A DNA stretch of 64,000 nucleotides, taken from NCBI RefSeq assembly GCF_003026365.1, contig NZ_PYOM01000015.1:62001-126000 (forward strand), written 5' to 3'. Source of the stretch: Photobacterium angustum (GTDB taxonomy: Bacteria > Pseudomonadota > Gammaproteobacteria > Enterobacterales > Vibrionaceae). Made by a program: the position numbers and the translations under genes. Each line of letters begins with the position of its first letter. The first letter of the stretch is position 1. Shown here piece after piece: positions 36,222 to 45,634 of this stretch. The notes beneath the pieces were generated by a model, which ran no database searches, was not told the origin of the DNA, and worked only from the letters and a program-made list of their open reading frames with translations.

Positions 36222-37082
36222 TTACAACGTGTTAAAAGTATTACATTGACGAGGATCGCCAGTTGTTAGTCCTTTCTTAAACCATTCAATACGTTGTGCA
36301 GAGGTGCCATGTGTAAAACCGTCAGGTTGAACGGCATGGCCTGCCATTTTCTGTAAATGGTCATCGCCTACCGAGCTTGCAGCTTTGATGCCTTCATCAA
36401 TATCTCCAGCCTCAAGTATGCCTTGTTGATTGACGTAATGTTCCCATACGCCAGCATAACAGTCTGCTTGTAATTCAAGTTTTACACTTAAACGGTTGGC
36501 TTCGACTTTGCTGCTACGTTGCTGCATTTGATGTACTTTGGTACTGATGCCTAATAGGTTTTGTACATGATGTCCTACTTCGTGAGCGATAACATAAGCA
36601 AAAGCAAAATCACCGGGGGCGCCTAGTTTTTTAAGCTCGTTCATAAAGCTTAAATCCAAATACACTTTTTGATCTGCTGGGCAATAAAATGGACCTGATT
36701 GCGCTGAGCCTGTGCCACAAGCTGTTTGGGTTACATTATTGTAAAGCACTAGCTTGGGTGGTTGGTATTTACCATCAAGGATCTTATCCCAGACGGTTTC
36801 AGTTGTGCCTAACACAGCTGCGACAAATTGCTTATTTTCGTCATTTTGTGTTGTTGGTTGAGAAGATGGAGTGGATTGTTGCAATCCCATCATGTCTCCG
36901 CCAGTAAAGTGTTGATACGCTAAAAATAAGCCACCGACAACAAGAATAATTCTGCCCATCTTTGTTTTAATTAAAAAAGGAATAAAGCGAAGTAAACCGC
37001 TCATCGGCAATCCCGCTTGAGTCGAACCTTGGCCTCGACGATCTTCAATATTGGTACTTCGGCGGGAGTTTTTCCAACGCAT
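36222..37082 (-). CDS. ypfJ: Neutral zinc metallopeptidase YpfJ
   Basis: This 286-residue membrane-anchored protease family protein has a polar N-terminus rich in Arg and Ser (MRWKNSRRSTNIEDRRG), one membrane segment (about residues 42-60), and a peptidase domain with the zinc motif HEVGHH at about residue 167. FYCPADQKVYLDLSF and ELQADCYAGVW are family hallmarks. The physiological substrate is unknown. AAGGATCC precedes the ATG. Confidence 0.92.
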   Translation of the reverse strand: MRWKNSRRSTNIEDRRGQGSTQAGLPMSGLLRFIPFLIKTKMGRIILVVGGLFLAYQHFTGGDMMGLQQSTPSSQPTTQNDENKQFVAAVLGTTETVWDKILDGKYQPPKLVLYNNVTQTACGTGSAQSGPFYCPADQKVYLDLSFMNELKKLGAPGDFAFAYVIAHEVGHHVQNLLGISTKVHQMQQRSSKVEANRLSVKLELQADCYAGVWEHYVNQQGILEAGDIDEGIKAASSVGDDHLQKMAGHAVQPDGFTHGTSAQRIEWFKKGLTTGDPRQCNTFNTL

Positions 37083-37229
37083 AGTGGATCCTTAATAAAC
37101 ATAGCATTATCAATAAATAATGGCCTACATTTACGCACAAGTGTGAATTTTTTCTTATGGTAGAAAAGCATGCTGTTTTAGTGCGATAAATGGGGGAGAA
37201 TTCAATAATGGTGAAAGGTAAAAGAAGAC

Positions 37230-37248
37230 AGCCCAATAAGATTGGGCT
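37230..37248 (-). terminator. Terminator after dusC
   Basis: The stem AGCCCAAT/ATTGGGCT with a three-base loop lies 11 bases beyond the dusC stop and is followed on the minus strand by GTCTTCTTTT. Confidence 0.65.
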
Positions 37249-37259
37249 ATAAATGAAGG

Positions 37260-38201
37260 TTATTGCTGCTGCGCGCGCTGAAGCACTTCGATAATTGGTG
37301 CTGCTTTATTTAAGGCACGAATATCGGTGAATAATAATTTGGCTTGAGGGTACTCATGACGCAGGTAAGAGAACCATTGCTTTACGCGGTTAGGGTAGTA
37401 AAGCCCTTTATCTCCTTTGATCTCAAACTGAGAGTAAACTAATAGTAAAGCGAGTACGTCTTCCCAACTCATATGCGCTTGATTATGTTTTACGACATTA
37501 CCTAAATTTGGCAAATTAAGCGCGCCGCGACAGACCATTAATGCATCTGTATTGGTGGTAGATAGGCATGCTTGACCATCCTGATAATTCCAGACTTCGC
37601 CATTAGCAATAATAGGGATAGTGACACTTTGTTTAAGCTGCTTAATATAATCCCATTTAATAGTCTCTGCGCGGTAACCATCTTCTTTAGTACGCGCATG
37701 AACCACCATTTCATCTGCGCCAGCTTGGGCAATAGCATCTGCAATTTCAAAACATTGGGCAGGATCATCCCAGCCTAAACGTATTTTTGCCGTTAAAGGT
37801 TTAACGGGATTGACAGCAGCTCGACAAGCTTTAACTATTTGATAAATACGCTCAGGCTCTTTTAGCAAAACTGCGCCACCACGGCTTTTATTGACTGCTT
37901 TTGCTGGACAACCAAAGTTAATATCAACGCCTGCAGAGCCTAGTGAACATGCACGCTGCGCATTTTCAGCCATCCAGTTAGGATCTTGTCCTAAAATTTG
38001 TACCCGAACAGGCGTACCTGAGCGTGTTTTTCCACCTTGACGTAACTCGGGACATAAGCGATAGAAAACACTGCTAGGCAATAGGCTATCAATGACACGG
38101 ACAAATTCGGTGACACAAAGATCATAGTCATTAATTTCAGTCAGCATCTCGCGCATTAAATGGTCTAAGACGCCTTCCATCGGGCCTAAAATAACTCGCA
38201 T
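37260..38201 (-). CDS. dusC: tRNA-dihydrouridine(16) synthase DusC
   Basis: This 313-residue flavoenzyme reduces uridine 16 in tRNA. The N-terminus MRVILGPMEGVLDHLMRE is typical of DusC rather than DusA or DusB. FMN- and tRNA-site motifs are VQILGQDP, DINFGCPAKAVNKSRGGA with the catalytic cysteine, TAKIRLGWDD and IIANGEVW. Its length matches the family. Confidence 0.93.
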   Translation of the reverse strand: MRVILGPMEGVLDHLMREMLTEINDYDLCVTEFVRVIDSLLPSSVFYRLCPELRQGGKTRSGTPVRVQILGQDPNWMAENAQRACSLGSAGVDINFGCPAKAVNKSRGGAVLLKEPERIYQIVKACRAAVNPVKPLTAKIRLGWDDPAQCFEIADAIAQAGADEMVVHARTKEDGYRAETIKWDYIKQLKQSVTIPIIANGEVWNYQDGQACLSTTNTDALMVCRGALNLPNLGNVVKHNQAHMSWEDVLALLLVYSQFEIKGDKGLYYPNRVKQWFSYLRHEYPQAKLLFTDIRALNKAAPIIEVLQRAQQQ

Positions 38202-38279
38202 AGTGGTTATAGCTCTGCTCGGTAATACATATAAGGGGCAAGATTCTAGTGCGAGAGGGTTAATTTGTCACCATTGATT

Positions 38280-38957
38280 TTAAATAGTGCGGAGTTGATG
38301 ACCCGAAACTATGGTTCTTTGCTCAAGTTGATGTTTTTGACAAGATAGCGCCATTTTTACCATGCTACGTGCCACGTACTCTGCAGGTATTGGGGAGAAA
38401 TGCTTTAGAGGACCGACAACCAATGGATTGATCACATCAAAAACGTGTTGCAATAATTGCTCGTCAGTACGAATTTCACTACGTTCACCTTTTAAAGGGC
38501 CTGGTCGAATAAAAATGCAGTGTTCAAACCCCATCTTAGTGATTGCTTGCTCCATTTTTCCTTTGCAGCGTAAGTAATGGGAAGGAGAGTGGCTTGATGC
38601 ACCAAGGCTTGATACTACAATAATGTGTTTAACGCCTAGGTTTTTCATTGTTGTAGCGACATCTTTTACCAAATCGAGATCAACTGCGGCAAGTGCTGAT
38701 TTACTGCCAGCCTTGCGTTTTGTCGTTCCTAAACAAATAAAACCATATTGTGGCTGAGGCGTTTCGTGCTCCCAGCTATTAATCCGAAGAAGCGGATCAA
38801 TGATTTGGTGTAATTTACTGCTGTGAAACGGTAAGTCACGACGAGATAGAGCATAAATATGTTTAAATCTTTTATTGGCAAGTAGCTGGTGTAAGAGTTC
38901 ATCTCCAACTAAACCACTCGCGCCAGCAATGATTGCATTTAAATCGTGATTATCCAT
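38280..38957 (-). CDS. Rossmann-fold NAD(P)H-binding protein (atypical SDR, YraR-like)
   Basis: This roughly 225-residue protein has an N-terminal nucleotide-binding motif AGASGLVG, then CLGTTKRKAGSKSAL, VVSSLGASSHSPSHYLRCKGKME (the YxxxK-like region has YLRCKGK), and RPGPLKGER. It resembles YraR and eukaryotic HTATIP2-like atypical short-chain dehydrogenases. The substrate is unknown. I chose the ATG at 38957, which has GGGA at good spacing; the upstream start at 38993 adds 12 residues without family support. Confidence 0.83.
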   Translation of the reverse strand: MDNHDLNAIIAGASGLVGDELLHQLLANKRFKHIYALSRRDLPFHSSKLHQIIDPLLRINSWEHETPQPQYGFICLGTTKRKAGSKSALAAVDLDLVKDVATTMKNLGVKHIIVVSSLGASSHSPSHYLRCKGKMEQAITKMGFEHCIFIRPGPLKGERSEIRTDEQLLQHVFDVINPLVVGPLKHFSPIPAEYVARSMVKMALSCQKHQLEQRTIVSGHQLRTI

Positions 38958-39201
38958 GGCTATTCCCATCGCATAGATTATAAATGATGACATTTATCTG
39001 TAATTAAACAGAATATATGTTTAATTTCGCTGAACTGCATCAAATATCAAGTAATTAGCATAATAAATTTTTAATTAGCACTACTTACATTGTTATCAGA
39101 AACAATCAATATTGCGTTTTTTTCTACTCAATAAGTGATGATATGAAGTTAAAGGATGAGTTCAGGTATAATGACGGTAGAAACTTTTATTGGAAATTAT
39201 C

Positions 39202-39855
39202 ATGAATACATTAATGACACTCCCAACAGGTTGGGATGGCATGTCTGCTCCTTTTATTGAAGGCGCGTTATTTGCTGCAAATGCAAACCCGAAACCTATG
39301 GAACCTGAGATTTGGTTACCTGTGTTATTAACTGGTGTTGTCACTGAAGATAGTAATATAGCGCTATCAGAGACCGATAAAGTTGCCGTATTAAATCACT
39401 TTGAAATGCTGTATCGCACAGTAAAAGCCGGTGAATACCAATTACCGGTAGAGCTTAAATGGCAAGAAAGTGGTGATACAAACGTGGCACTTTCACAGTT
39501 TGCTCAAGGCTTTTTAGCCGTTTGGCATTACATTGAGCCAAACTGGGAAGAGATGTCTATTTCAGATGGCACAATGCGCATGTTATCAGCATTACTGACA
39601 ACGTTAATGTTATGTGTTGATGAAGCGGGTACTCTGGAACAAATGGAGCAAGCGGGCGTGACAGGAATGCCAGCACCAAGTGAGCTTTATTCGCAACTAC
39701 CATTGATGCTAACTGAAGTGATGATGGCAGCGGATCAACTTCAAATTGGCGCAGGAGCTCAAGCGATTAATCCTTATAAAAATATTGGTCGTAATGATCC
39801 TTGCCCATGTGATAGTGGTAAGAAATTCAAACAGTGCTGCGGTAAGTCACATTAA
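39202..39855 (+). CDS. YecA/UPF0149-family protein with SEC-C metal-binding tail
   Basis: The product (about 217 residues) has an all-helical YecA-type domain and a C-terminal SEC-C motif, [23 protein letters not shown], whose C-x-C...CC residues bind zinc as in the SecA tail. Such proteins are thought to interact with ribosomes or nascent chains, but the role is not established. The ATG at 39202 has GGA at normal spacing; a TTG at 39190 is in frame upstream. The stop overlaps the Nudix gene by one base. Confidence 0.85.
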   Translation: MNTLMTLPTGWDGMSAPFIEGALFAANANPKPMEPEIWLPVLLTGVVTEDSNIALSETDKVAVLNHFEMLYRTVKAGEYQLPVELKWQESGDTNVALSQFAQGFLAVWHYIEPNWEEMSISDGTMRMLSALLTTLMLCVDEAGTLEQMEQAGVTGMPAPSELYSQLPLMLTEVMMAADQLQIGAGAQAINPYKNIGRNDPCPCDSGKKFKQCCGKSH

Positions 39856-40262
39856 TGCAAAAGCTTAAAACAATCGTTGTTGTTGCGGGAGTTATTGAGA
39901 AAGAAGGTAAGTACCTACTTGCTCAGCGATTAGATAATGCGAGCCAAGGTGGTTTATGGGAATTTCCTGGCGGTAAAGTTGAAGTGGGGGAATTACCAGA
40001 GCATGCATTAGAGCGTGAGCTTATGGAAGAGTTAGCGATCACGACTAAAACACAGCAATGGCTGGCTGATAGTGTGTTTGATTACGGTGATAAAACCATT
40101 GAATTAAAAGGTTATTTAACTCGATGGTGTGAAGGCGATATTGTATTAAATACGCATCAAGCAATGGTGTGGGTGAGTTTAAACGAATTTAAACGCTATA
40201 CATTATGTCCTGCTGATTACCCTATTCTGACCGCCTTAGAACAAAGCGCATTAACGAAGTAA
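39855..40262 (+). CDS. nudG: NudG-like Nudix (d)NTP pyrophosphohydrolase
   Basis: This 135-residue protein contains a full Nudix box, starting GGKVEVGELPEHAL and ending RELMEELAI, at about residues 36-58. Its size and C-terminus (HQAMVWVSLNEFKRYTLCPADYPIL) resemble E. coli NudG, which cleaves 5-methyl-dCTP, CTP and 8-oxo-dGTP. MutT is the nearest alternative, but the true mutT normally sits beside secA. It is translationally coupled to the YecA-family gene. Confidence 0.8.
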   Translation: MQKLKTIVVVAGVIEKEGKYLLAQRLDNASQGGLWEFPGGKVEVGELPEHALERELMEELAITTKTQQWLADSVFDYGDKTIELKGYLTRWCEGDIVLNTHQAMVWVSLNEFKRYTLCPADYPILTALEQSALTK

Positions 40263-40270
40263 GTACTAAC

Positions 40271-40306
40271 AAAAAAGCGAAGCCTACATTGTAGTCTTCG
40301 CTTTTT
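40271..40306. terminator. Bidirectional terminator between nudG and dsbB
   Basis: The stem AAAAAGCGAAG/CTTCGCTTTTT separates convergent genes, with A and T runs on both sides. Confidence 0.85.
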
Positions 40307-40330
40307 CTGTCTTATTTATTCGCTGCTAAC

Positions 40331-40849
40331 TTAAGCTGATTTCTTACCGAAGAACTGCGCGATAACCATGACTGCCCAAACAATAAGATTTCCCGCAAAA
40401 ATAACAACCAACCATTGTGGCATTGTTAGTGTTAAGAAATGCCAAACAATTTTGGCACAATCACCGTATGCTTCAAACATCCAAGGAGCCCAATGGTTTA
40501 TTGGCGCCCAGGCTGGAAATTGGACGAATAAATCACAGGTTGCAAACGGTGATGGGTTTAGCTGAAAACCCACATGTTGATAGGCCAATACAACACCGCG
40601 GTATGCACAATATCCCCAACCGGCTAAACCAATCCAACGGAAAAACGCATTTTGAGGGGCGAGAAGACCAACAATAGCGGCAAAACCGATCCCCATCATA
40701 GCGACACGTTCATAAACACACATCACACACGGTGCAAGGTTCATTACATGTTGGAAGAATAGGGCACAACCTTCAAAGATAAATATAGAAAGAAGTAGTA
40801 GCAGCCATGCTAAACGTGATTTTGAAAAGGTATTGAGGTATTGCATCAT
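40331..40849 (-). CDS. dsbB: Disulfide bond formation protein DsbB
   Basis: This 172-residue four-segment inner-membrane protein re-oxidises DsbA and passes electrons to quinones. The first cysteine pair is in APCVMCVYER (residues about 36-45) and the second pair (C in FATCDLF and C in YGDCAKI) is in the second periplasmic loop. Its length and order match E. coli DsbB. Menaquinone from the men operon and ubiquinone are its natural acceptors. Confidence 0.95.
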   Translation of the reverse strand: MMQYLNTFSKSRLAWLLLLLSIFIFEGCALFFQHVMNLAPCVMCVYERVAMMGIGFAAIVGLLAPQNAFFRWIGLAGWGYCAYRGVVLAYQHVGFQLNPSPFATCDLFVQFPAWAPINHWAPWMFEAYGDCAKIVWHFLTLTMPQWLVVIFAGNLIVWAVMVIAQFFGKKSA

Positions 40850-40990
40850 CGATACTCTACGTACTAATTAAGATAAAAGAAAACCCTGAACTATCAGGGT
40901 TTTCATATACGTTATGACACTAATCTAACAGCAATATTCAATCATAGCTTTATAGATAAGTAAATCATCTGTCAATTTCGCTATTGTGAA

Positions 40991-42577
40991 TTAGTGAGCA
41001 AGTGCCGGTATTGTTGCGGCGGCTGATGATGCATCAGTGATCCAGCCCATGGTATAGAACCAATCTGTCATTGGTACTAGCATTAGCTCAATGCCAGCTA
41101 AACCTACGGATGCAAGAACAATAGTATAAGGTAACGCCATGTATACCATACGACCGTAAGAAAGACGGATAAGTGGCGCAATAGCCGAGGTTAAAGCAAA
41201 CAAGAATGCCGCTTGACCATTTGGTGTTGCTACTGATGGTAAGTTAGTACCTGTATTGATAGCAACGGCTAACATATCAAACTGACTACGGTTAATAACA
41301 CCGTTTGTTAGCGCGGTTTTTACTTCGTTAATATATACCGTACCAACGAATACATTGTCTGAAACCATTGATAGCAAGCCATTTGCAATGTAGAACATAG
41401 TAAGTTGTGAACTACCTTCAAGGCTTAACACCCAATTAATAATAGGTGCGAATAGTTGTTGATCAATGATTACTGCAACAATAGAGAAGAACACCGCAAG
41501 TAGTGCTGTAAAAGGAAGCGCTTCTTCAAATGCTTTACCCAGAGCGTGCTCTTCGGTGATACCAGTAAACGATGTTGCCAAAATAATAACGGTTAAACCG
41601 ATTAAACCCACCGCAGCTAAGTGCATTGCAAGGCCGATAATTAACCATACTGCAATTGCTGCTTGAATAATTAATTTAGCGTAGTCAAGGTTAGTACGTG
41701 ATTTACGTTCTTCATTATCAAAGTCGACTAAGATTTGGCGAACATTTTCAGGTAATTCTGCACCGTAGCCGCAGATTTTAAATTTCTCAACCAGTGCACA
41801 GGTTAATAAGCCACAGAAAAAGACAGGAACAGTAACGGGCGCCATACGAATAATAAATTCACCAAAATCCCAACCAGCTTGATCGGCAATGATTAAGTTT
41901 TGTGGTTCACCTACCATTGTCATTACGCCACCTAACGCTGTACCCACACCAGCATGCATTAACAAGCTACGTAGGAATGCACGGTAATTTTCTAAGTCAT
42001 CGCGGCTTAGCTCTGGAACGTGATTATCATTAGTATGATCATGATTAGAATGAGGATCTTGCCCTGAAGCAACCTTATGATAAATGCTGTAGAAACCAAC
42101 AGTTACACTGATAACAACCGCAATAACGGTTAGTGCATCAAGGAAAGCGGATAGAAAAGCGGCCATCACACAAAATGCGAGAGAAAGTAAAATTTTAGAG
42201 CGGATGCCGATTAATATTTTAGTAAACATGAACAACAATAGCTGTTTCATGAAGTAGATACCCGCGACCATAAAGACCAGTAAGAGTAGCACTTCAATAT
42301 TTGCAACAAGTTCATGTTTCACTTGATCTGCACTTGTCATTCCAATGGCAACAGCTTCTATTGCCAGTAAACCACCAGGTTGTAATGGGTAACACTTTAA
42401 TGCCATTGCAAGCGTGAAGATGAATTCGATTACTAACAACCAGCCAGCAACAAACGGATCAATAAGAAAAAAGACAATAGGGTTAATGATCAAAAAAGTA
42501 ATGATAGCGATTTTGTACCAGTCAGGTGCCTTACCCAAAAAGTTTTTGATAAAGGCATTCCCTAGCGATATAGCCAT
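40991..42577 (-). CDS. nhaB: Na+/H+ antiporter NhaB
   Basis: This large multi-pass antiporter exports sodium in exchange for protons. The start at 42577 ([22 protein letters not shown]) aligns with E. coli NhaB and gives 528 residues; an upstream ATG at 42706 adds 43 residues without homology. Diagnostic stretches include [34 protein letters not shown] and the conserved [21 protein letters not shown]. It diverges from fadR. Confidence 0.95.
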   Translation of the reverse strand: MAISLGNAFIKNFLGKAPDWYKIAIITFLIINPIVFFLIDPFVAGWLLVIEFIFTLAMALKCYPLQPGGLLAIEAVAIGMTSADQVKHELVANIEVLLLLVFMVAGIYFMKQLLLFMFTKILIGIRSKILLSLAFCVMAAFLSAFLDALTVIAVVISVTVGFYSIYHKVASGQDPHSNHDHTNDNHVPELSRDDLENYRAFLRSLLMHAGVGTALGGVMTMVGEPQNLIIADQAGWDFGEFIIRMAPVTVPVFFCGLLTCALVEKFKICGYGAELPENVRQILVDFDNEERKSRTNLDYAKLIIQAAIAVWLIIGLAMHLAAVGLIGLTVIILATSFTGITEEHALGKAFEEALPFTALLAVFFSIVAVIIDQQLFAPIINWVLSLEGSSQLTMFYIANGLLSMVSDNVFVGTVYINEVKTALTNGVINRSQFDMLAVAINTGTNLPSVATPNGQAAFLFALTSAIAPLIRLSYGRMVYMALPYTIVLASVGLAGIELMLVPMTDWFYTMGWITDASSAAATIPALAH

Positions 42578-43097
42578 GTGTTGGATCTCTTTATTATTAG
42601 CGCAAAATAGTATGGATTTGATGTCGGCTAAATGCCTTGATTGATCAATCAGCAGGGTAATCAGTCGCTTCTTGCAAAAGATTATTGGTCGAGATTGAGG
42701 TATCAAAGTTAAACAAGAGTATCGTTCTCGGATGTTATAACTTTCTTAGGCAGCAGCTTCCATTCGCTCCCAGTTCATCTTTATATAACTCTACCGTTTA
42801 AGAGGGATTAGTCAATAAGTTAAACAAAAATGCAATTATTTCGTTACATTTTCATCTTGAAATGGGAGTTGAATATGTCAGTGTTATAAACCGCACAGTA
42901 TACAGAAAAAATAATAGGAATTGTTAGATGCATTCAAAACACCTTTTTTTAGTGAGCAGTCTAACAATATCGCTGTATTTTTATACTTCTCTTTCATGTT
43001 CATGTCAGAGTTAATAGCGAGGTTTCTTCTCAGAAGAAACTAGTGGTATGATGAGTACAATTATAAAAGTGCATGAAGCGAACTGGATTTTACTTAG
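42578..43097. promoter_or_regulatory. nhaB-fadR divergent intergenic region
   Basis: This 520-base region must hold both promoters. It contains a perfect 19-base palindrome at 43022-43040 (GTTTCTTCT-C-AGAAGAAAC) about 57 bases before fadR, with an AT-rich stretch (ATTATAAAA) just downstream that could be a -10 region. The palindrome may be an operator or an RNA hairpin. I see no FadR-type site here and no further gene. Confidence 0.5.
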
Positions 43098-43949
43098 ATG
43101 GTCATTAAGGCAGATAGCCCAGCGACATTTGCTGAGAAATATATTATTGAAAGCATTTGGAATAATCACTTTCCTCAGGGGTCGATTCTTCCTGCTGAGC
43201 GTGAACTTTCAGAGTTAATTGGAGTAACTCGGACAACATTACGTGAAGTATTGCAACGTTTAGCACGTGATGGATGGTTAACCATCCAACATGGTAAGCC
43301 AACGCGTGTTAATAACTACATGGATACTTCAGGTTTAAATATTCTTGATACCTTAGTGACACTAGATGGGCAGGATGTTCAACGAGTATTAACCGATCTT
43401 CTTGCTGCTCGAACTGATATTAGTAGTGTCTTTATGCGTTATGCCGTAAAAGGTAACGCAGAAGAATCAAGTCTTCTAATTCAGCATGTCATTGATTCAG
43501 TTGAAAGACTTCGTAAAGCATCAAGCTTTGCTGAGTTTATTGAAAACAGCGATGATCGTATTGATCTTATCCAAGAAGTTAAAAAAATCGTAGATAAATA
43601 CGGTAAAGATGATCCACAGCTTTGTGAAGAAATTTGTTTAGCTCGTGCGTTCAACTATTATGATTATCGTCTATTCCAAGGTATGGCAGGTAAGTCTGGT
43701 AATACACTTTATGTTTTAACTATTAATGGCTTACGCAAAATTTATACACGTGTTGGTGGTTACTACTTTATGAAGCCAGAAGCATGTGAATTAGCATTAA
43801 ACTTCTACCGCGATATGAAATTATACTGTGATGAGAATAAACCAGAGCTAGTTGCTGATCGTATTCGTTTATATGGTCGTGAAAGTGGTGCGATTTGGTA
43901 TAGTCACCGTGTTGAAATTTCAAAATATATGTACGAAGAAGAGCAATAA
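43098..43949 (+). CDS. fadR: Fatty acid metabolism regulator FadR
   Basis: This 283-residue GntR-family regulator has an N-terminal winged helix with PAERELSELIGVTRTTLREVLQRLARDGWLTIQHGKPTRV at about residues 33-72, followed by a helical acyl-CoA-binding domain. It is about 40 residues longer than E. coli FadR because of an extra segment in the ligand domain (near residues 118-175), as in Vibrio FadR. It represses beta-oxidation genes and activates unsaturated fatty acid synthesis; a matching operator is found upstream of fadH in this window. Confidence 0.95.
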   Translation: MVIKADSPATFAEKYIIESIWNNHFPQGSILPAERELSELIGVTRTTLREVLQRLARDGWLTIQHGKPTRVNNYMDTSGLNILDTLVTLDGQDVQRVLTDLLAARTDISSVFMRYAVKGNAEESSLLIQHVIDSVERLRKASSFAEFIENSDDRIDLIQEVKKIVDKYGKDDPQLCEEICLARAFNYYDYRLFQGMAGKSGNTLYVLTINGLRKIYTRVGGYYFMKPEACELALNFYRDMKLYCDENKPELVADRIRLYGRESGAIWYSHRVEISKYMYEEEQ

Positions 43950-43974
43950 TTTAAAATTACTGCGGCGAATATTA

Positions 43975-44004
43975 AACCAAGTGTTAAGCACTTGGTTTTT
44001 TTTA
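43975..44004 (+). terminator. Terminator after fadR
   Basis: The stem AACCAAGTG/CACTTGGTT with a five-base loop is followed by a T run. Confidence 0.88.
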
Positions 44005-44121
44005 TGCCTGTATTTCTGCTGTTTAAATCAGCATATTGATGTAAATAGGAATGCTTGAAGGTGAATTACTCGATTGTAAGTTGATTGTATAGTTAGCATA
44101 ACTAATAATTAAGGATAAATT

Positions 44122-44178
44122 ATGTTAATAAAATGGTCAGTATGGCAAGCAGTGAAGTGTACCGAATTGGTTCCGTAA
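44122..44178 (+). other. Possible 18-codon leader frame overlapping the ToxR-like start
   Basis: An ATG at 44122 sits six bases after AAGGA and opens an 18-codon frame (MLIKWSVWQAVKCTELVP) that ends at 44178, in a different frame from the ToxR-like gene whose start lies at 44133 or 44142. The best ribosome site therefore serves the short frame. Confidence 0.4.
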
Positions 44179-45011
44179 CCTACGACAGTTCCACACGAAC
44201 TCTTACTCATGACAATGGACAGACAGAGTATTTTACGCCCCGTGTGAGTGATGTATTTTTACTTTTACTTGCACACCAAGGAAAATGTGTAGAAAAAGAG
44301 TTTTTATTATCTCAGTGTTGGGGAGATACGATTGTATCTGAGCAGGCCTTAACGAATGTGATTTCTAAACTTAGAAAAATATTAGCTAAGCACGCTTTAG
44401 AGATGATTACGATAACAACAGTCAGTAAGTCTGGCTATTTACTTGAAGTCAAAATGGATGATAGTTGTGTTGTTGATAAAGATAATAAGCAAGCAAAACA
44501 ACAACCAGAACGCAAAAAAATAAAACCTTCTTTGTTATCTGACGATATTATTCAAATTAATGAAAATGATACAATAAAATCCGTAGAATCCCATATTCTT
44601 TGTAGAAAAAGTGTTTCATATTTATTAATTATACTTATTAGTTTTACTGCATTTTTAATTTATTACATAAATAGCGTAATAAATACTACACCATATTTTA
44701 TTGATACTAAAAATTATAATCATGAAATAAATATTGGTTCAAATAAGGTTTACTTTAATGAAGTCGATGACTACGATGTAGATAAAGAACTTTTTATAAA
44801 AGGCATAAAAAAAAGCCTATCATCAGTTTGCAATTCAAATATATATTCACAGTTTTATTATAATACTCGAATAGCGAATAATAGTTCGATAGTAGTCTTT
44901 ATTATGCCATCTGATGGAAGGGCATTTAACTTTAGAATGTCTAAATATACATATGGCAGCTTTTCTAAGCAGTTGAGTGATTACTTAAACAGTAAGAATA
45001 TAAAATGCTAA
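44133..45011 (+). CDS. ToxR-like transmembrane transcriptional regulator
   Basis: This 292-residue one-component regulator has an N-terminal OmpR-type winged helix (about residues 8-106; EYFTPRVSDVFLLLLAHQGKCVEKEFLLSQCWGD, VISKLRKIL, ITTVSKSGYLLEV), a lysine-rich linker, one membrane segment (about 160-182) and a periplasmic domain of about 110 residues with two cysteines. The layout matches ToxR, TcpP and VtrA. The downstream membrane partner overlaps by seven bases, as in VtrA/VtrC. The periplasmic ligand is unknown. The start may be 44133 or 44142. Confidence 0.82.
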   Translation: MVSMASSEVYRIGSVTYDSSTRTLTHDNGQTEYFTPRVSDVFLLLLAHQGKCVEKEFLLSQCWGDTIVSEQALTNVISKLRKILAKHALEMITITTVSKSGYLLEVKMDDSCVVDKDNKQAKQQPERKKIKPSLLSDDIIQINENDTIKSVESHILCRKSVSYLLIILISFTAFLIYYINSVINTTPYFIDTKNYNHEINIGSNKVYFNEVDDYDVDKELFIKGIKKSLSSVCNSNIYSQFYYNTRIANNSSIVVFIMPSDGRAFNFRMSKYTYGSFSKQLSDYLNSKNIKC

Positions 45012-45493
45012 AAAAAATAAATACATTACTAATTTTTATTTTGGTTGGCTTAGTGATAGCTGATTTTTATTTGGCAACAAAGAAAGATAATTTGCTCTCA
45101 ACAACTTGGATTTGTGATCAGAGAAAAACAGGTTTTATATTTGAATCTTTTTCTAAATATAGTCAAGTTTCTGAAGAAATGATTTTAACTTTTAGCTCTA
45201 AAGATCGATTTTTTATTAATGAGTTTATCCAAGTAAAAGAGAATGATAAAGATGCTAAGTTAATGGAACTTTATTATGATGGTGATTACCTGCAAACAAG
45301 AGATCACTTAACACTAAATTTTGAGAGTGTTCATATTCTAAAAAAATATGATGATGTAAATTTAAATAGAGCTTATAAAGAGTACGAAGGCCACAGTATT
45401 TTATATAGATATAAAAAAATTAGTAATCGACTATATTTTTATACTGATAGTAAAAATGAAGCGTTTGATATGGTTTGTTATAAAAACAAATAA
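45005..45493 (+). CDS. ToxS/VtrC-like periplasmic partner protein
   Basis: This 162-residue protein has a short cytoplasmic N-terminus (MLKK), one membrane segment (about 6-23) and a periplasmic domain rich in beta strands, including STTWICDQRKTGFIF and a final MVCYKNK that could form a disulfide. Size, topology and overlap with the ToxR-like gene match VtrC and ToxS, which pair with the regulator's periplasmic domain, sometimes forming a barrel that binds bile salts. Sequence identity is too low to assert a name. Very AT-rich. Confidence 0.65.
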   Translation: MLKKINTLLIFILVGLVIADFYLATKKDNLLSTTWICDQRKTGFIFESFSKYSQVSEEMILTFSSKDRFFINEFIQVKENDKDAKLMELYYDGDYLQTRDHLTLNFESVHILKKYDDVNLNRAYKEYEGHSILYRYKKISNRLYFYTDSKNEAFDMVCYKNK

Positions 45494-45537
45494 ATATTTA
45501 ATATTCTGTTTTTTAAAGTGTTTTTATTGTATTTATT

Positions 45538-45568
45538 TTTGGTTTTCATAAGGTTTGGTTTTGGTTTG
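45538..45568 (+). repeat. TTTGGTTT direct repeats upstream of the outer-membrane barrel gene
   Basis: The octamer TTTGGTTT occurs at 45538, 45554 and 45560 in the short gap between the ToxS-like gene and the barrel gene. OmpR/ToxR-type winged helices bind direct repeats, so this is a candidate operator for the adjacent regulator. Confidence 0.4.
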
Positions 45569-45634
45569 TTTTTTATATGAGGATTTCAATATTATAAATA
45601 TCTCTTTTGAAAAATAGTTTAAAAAGTAAAACTC

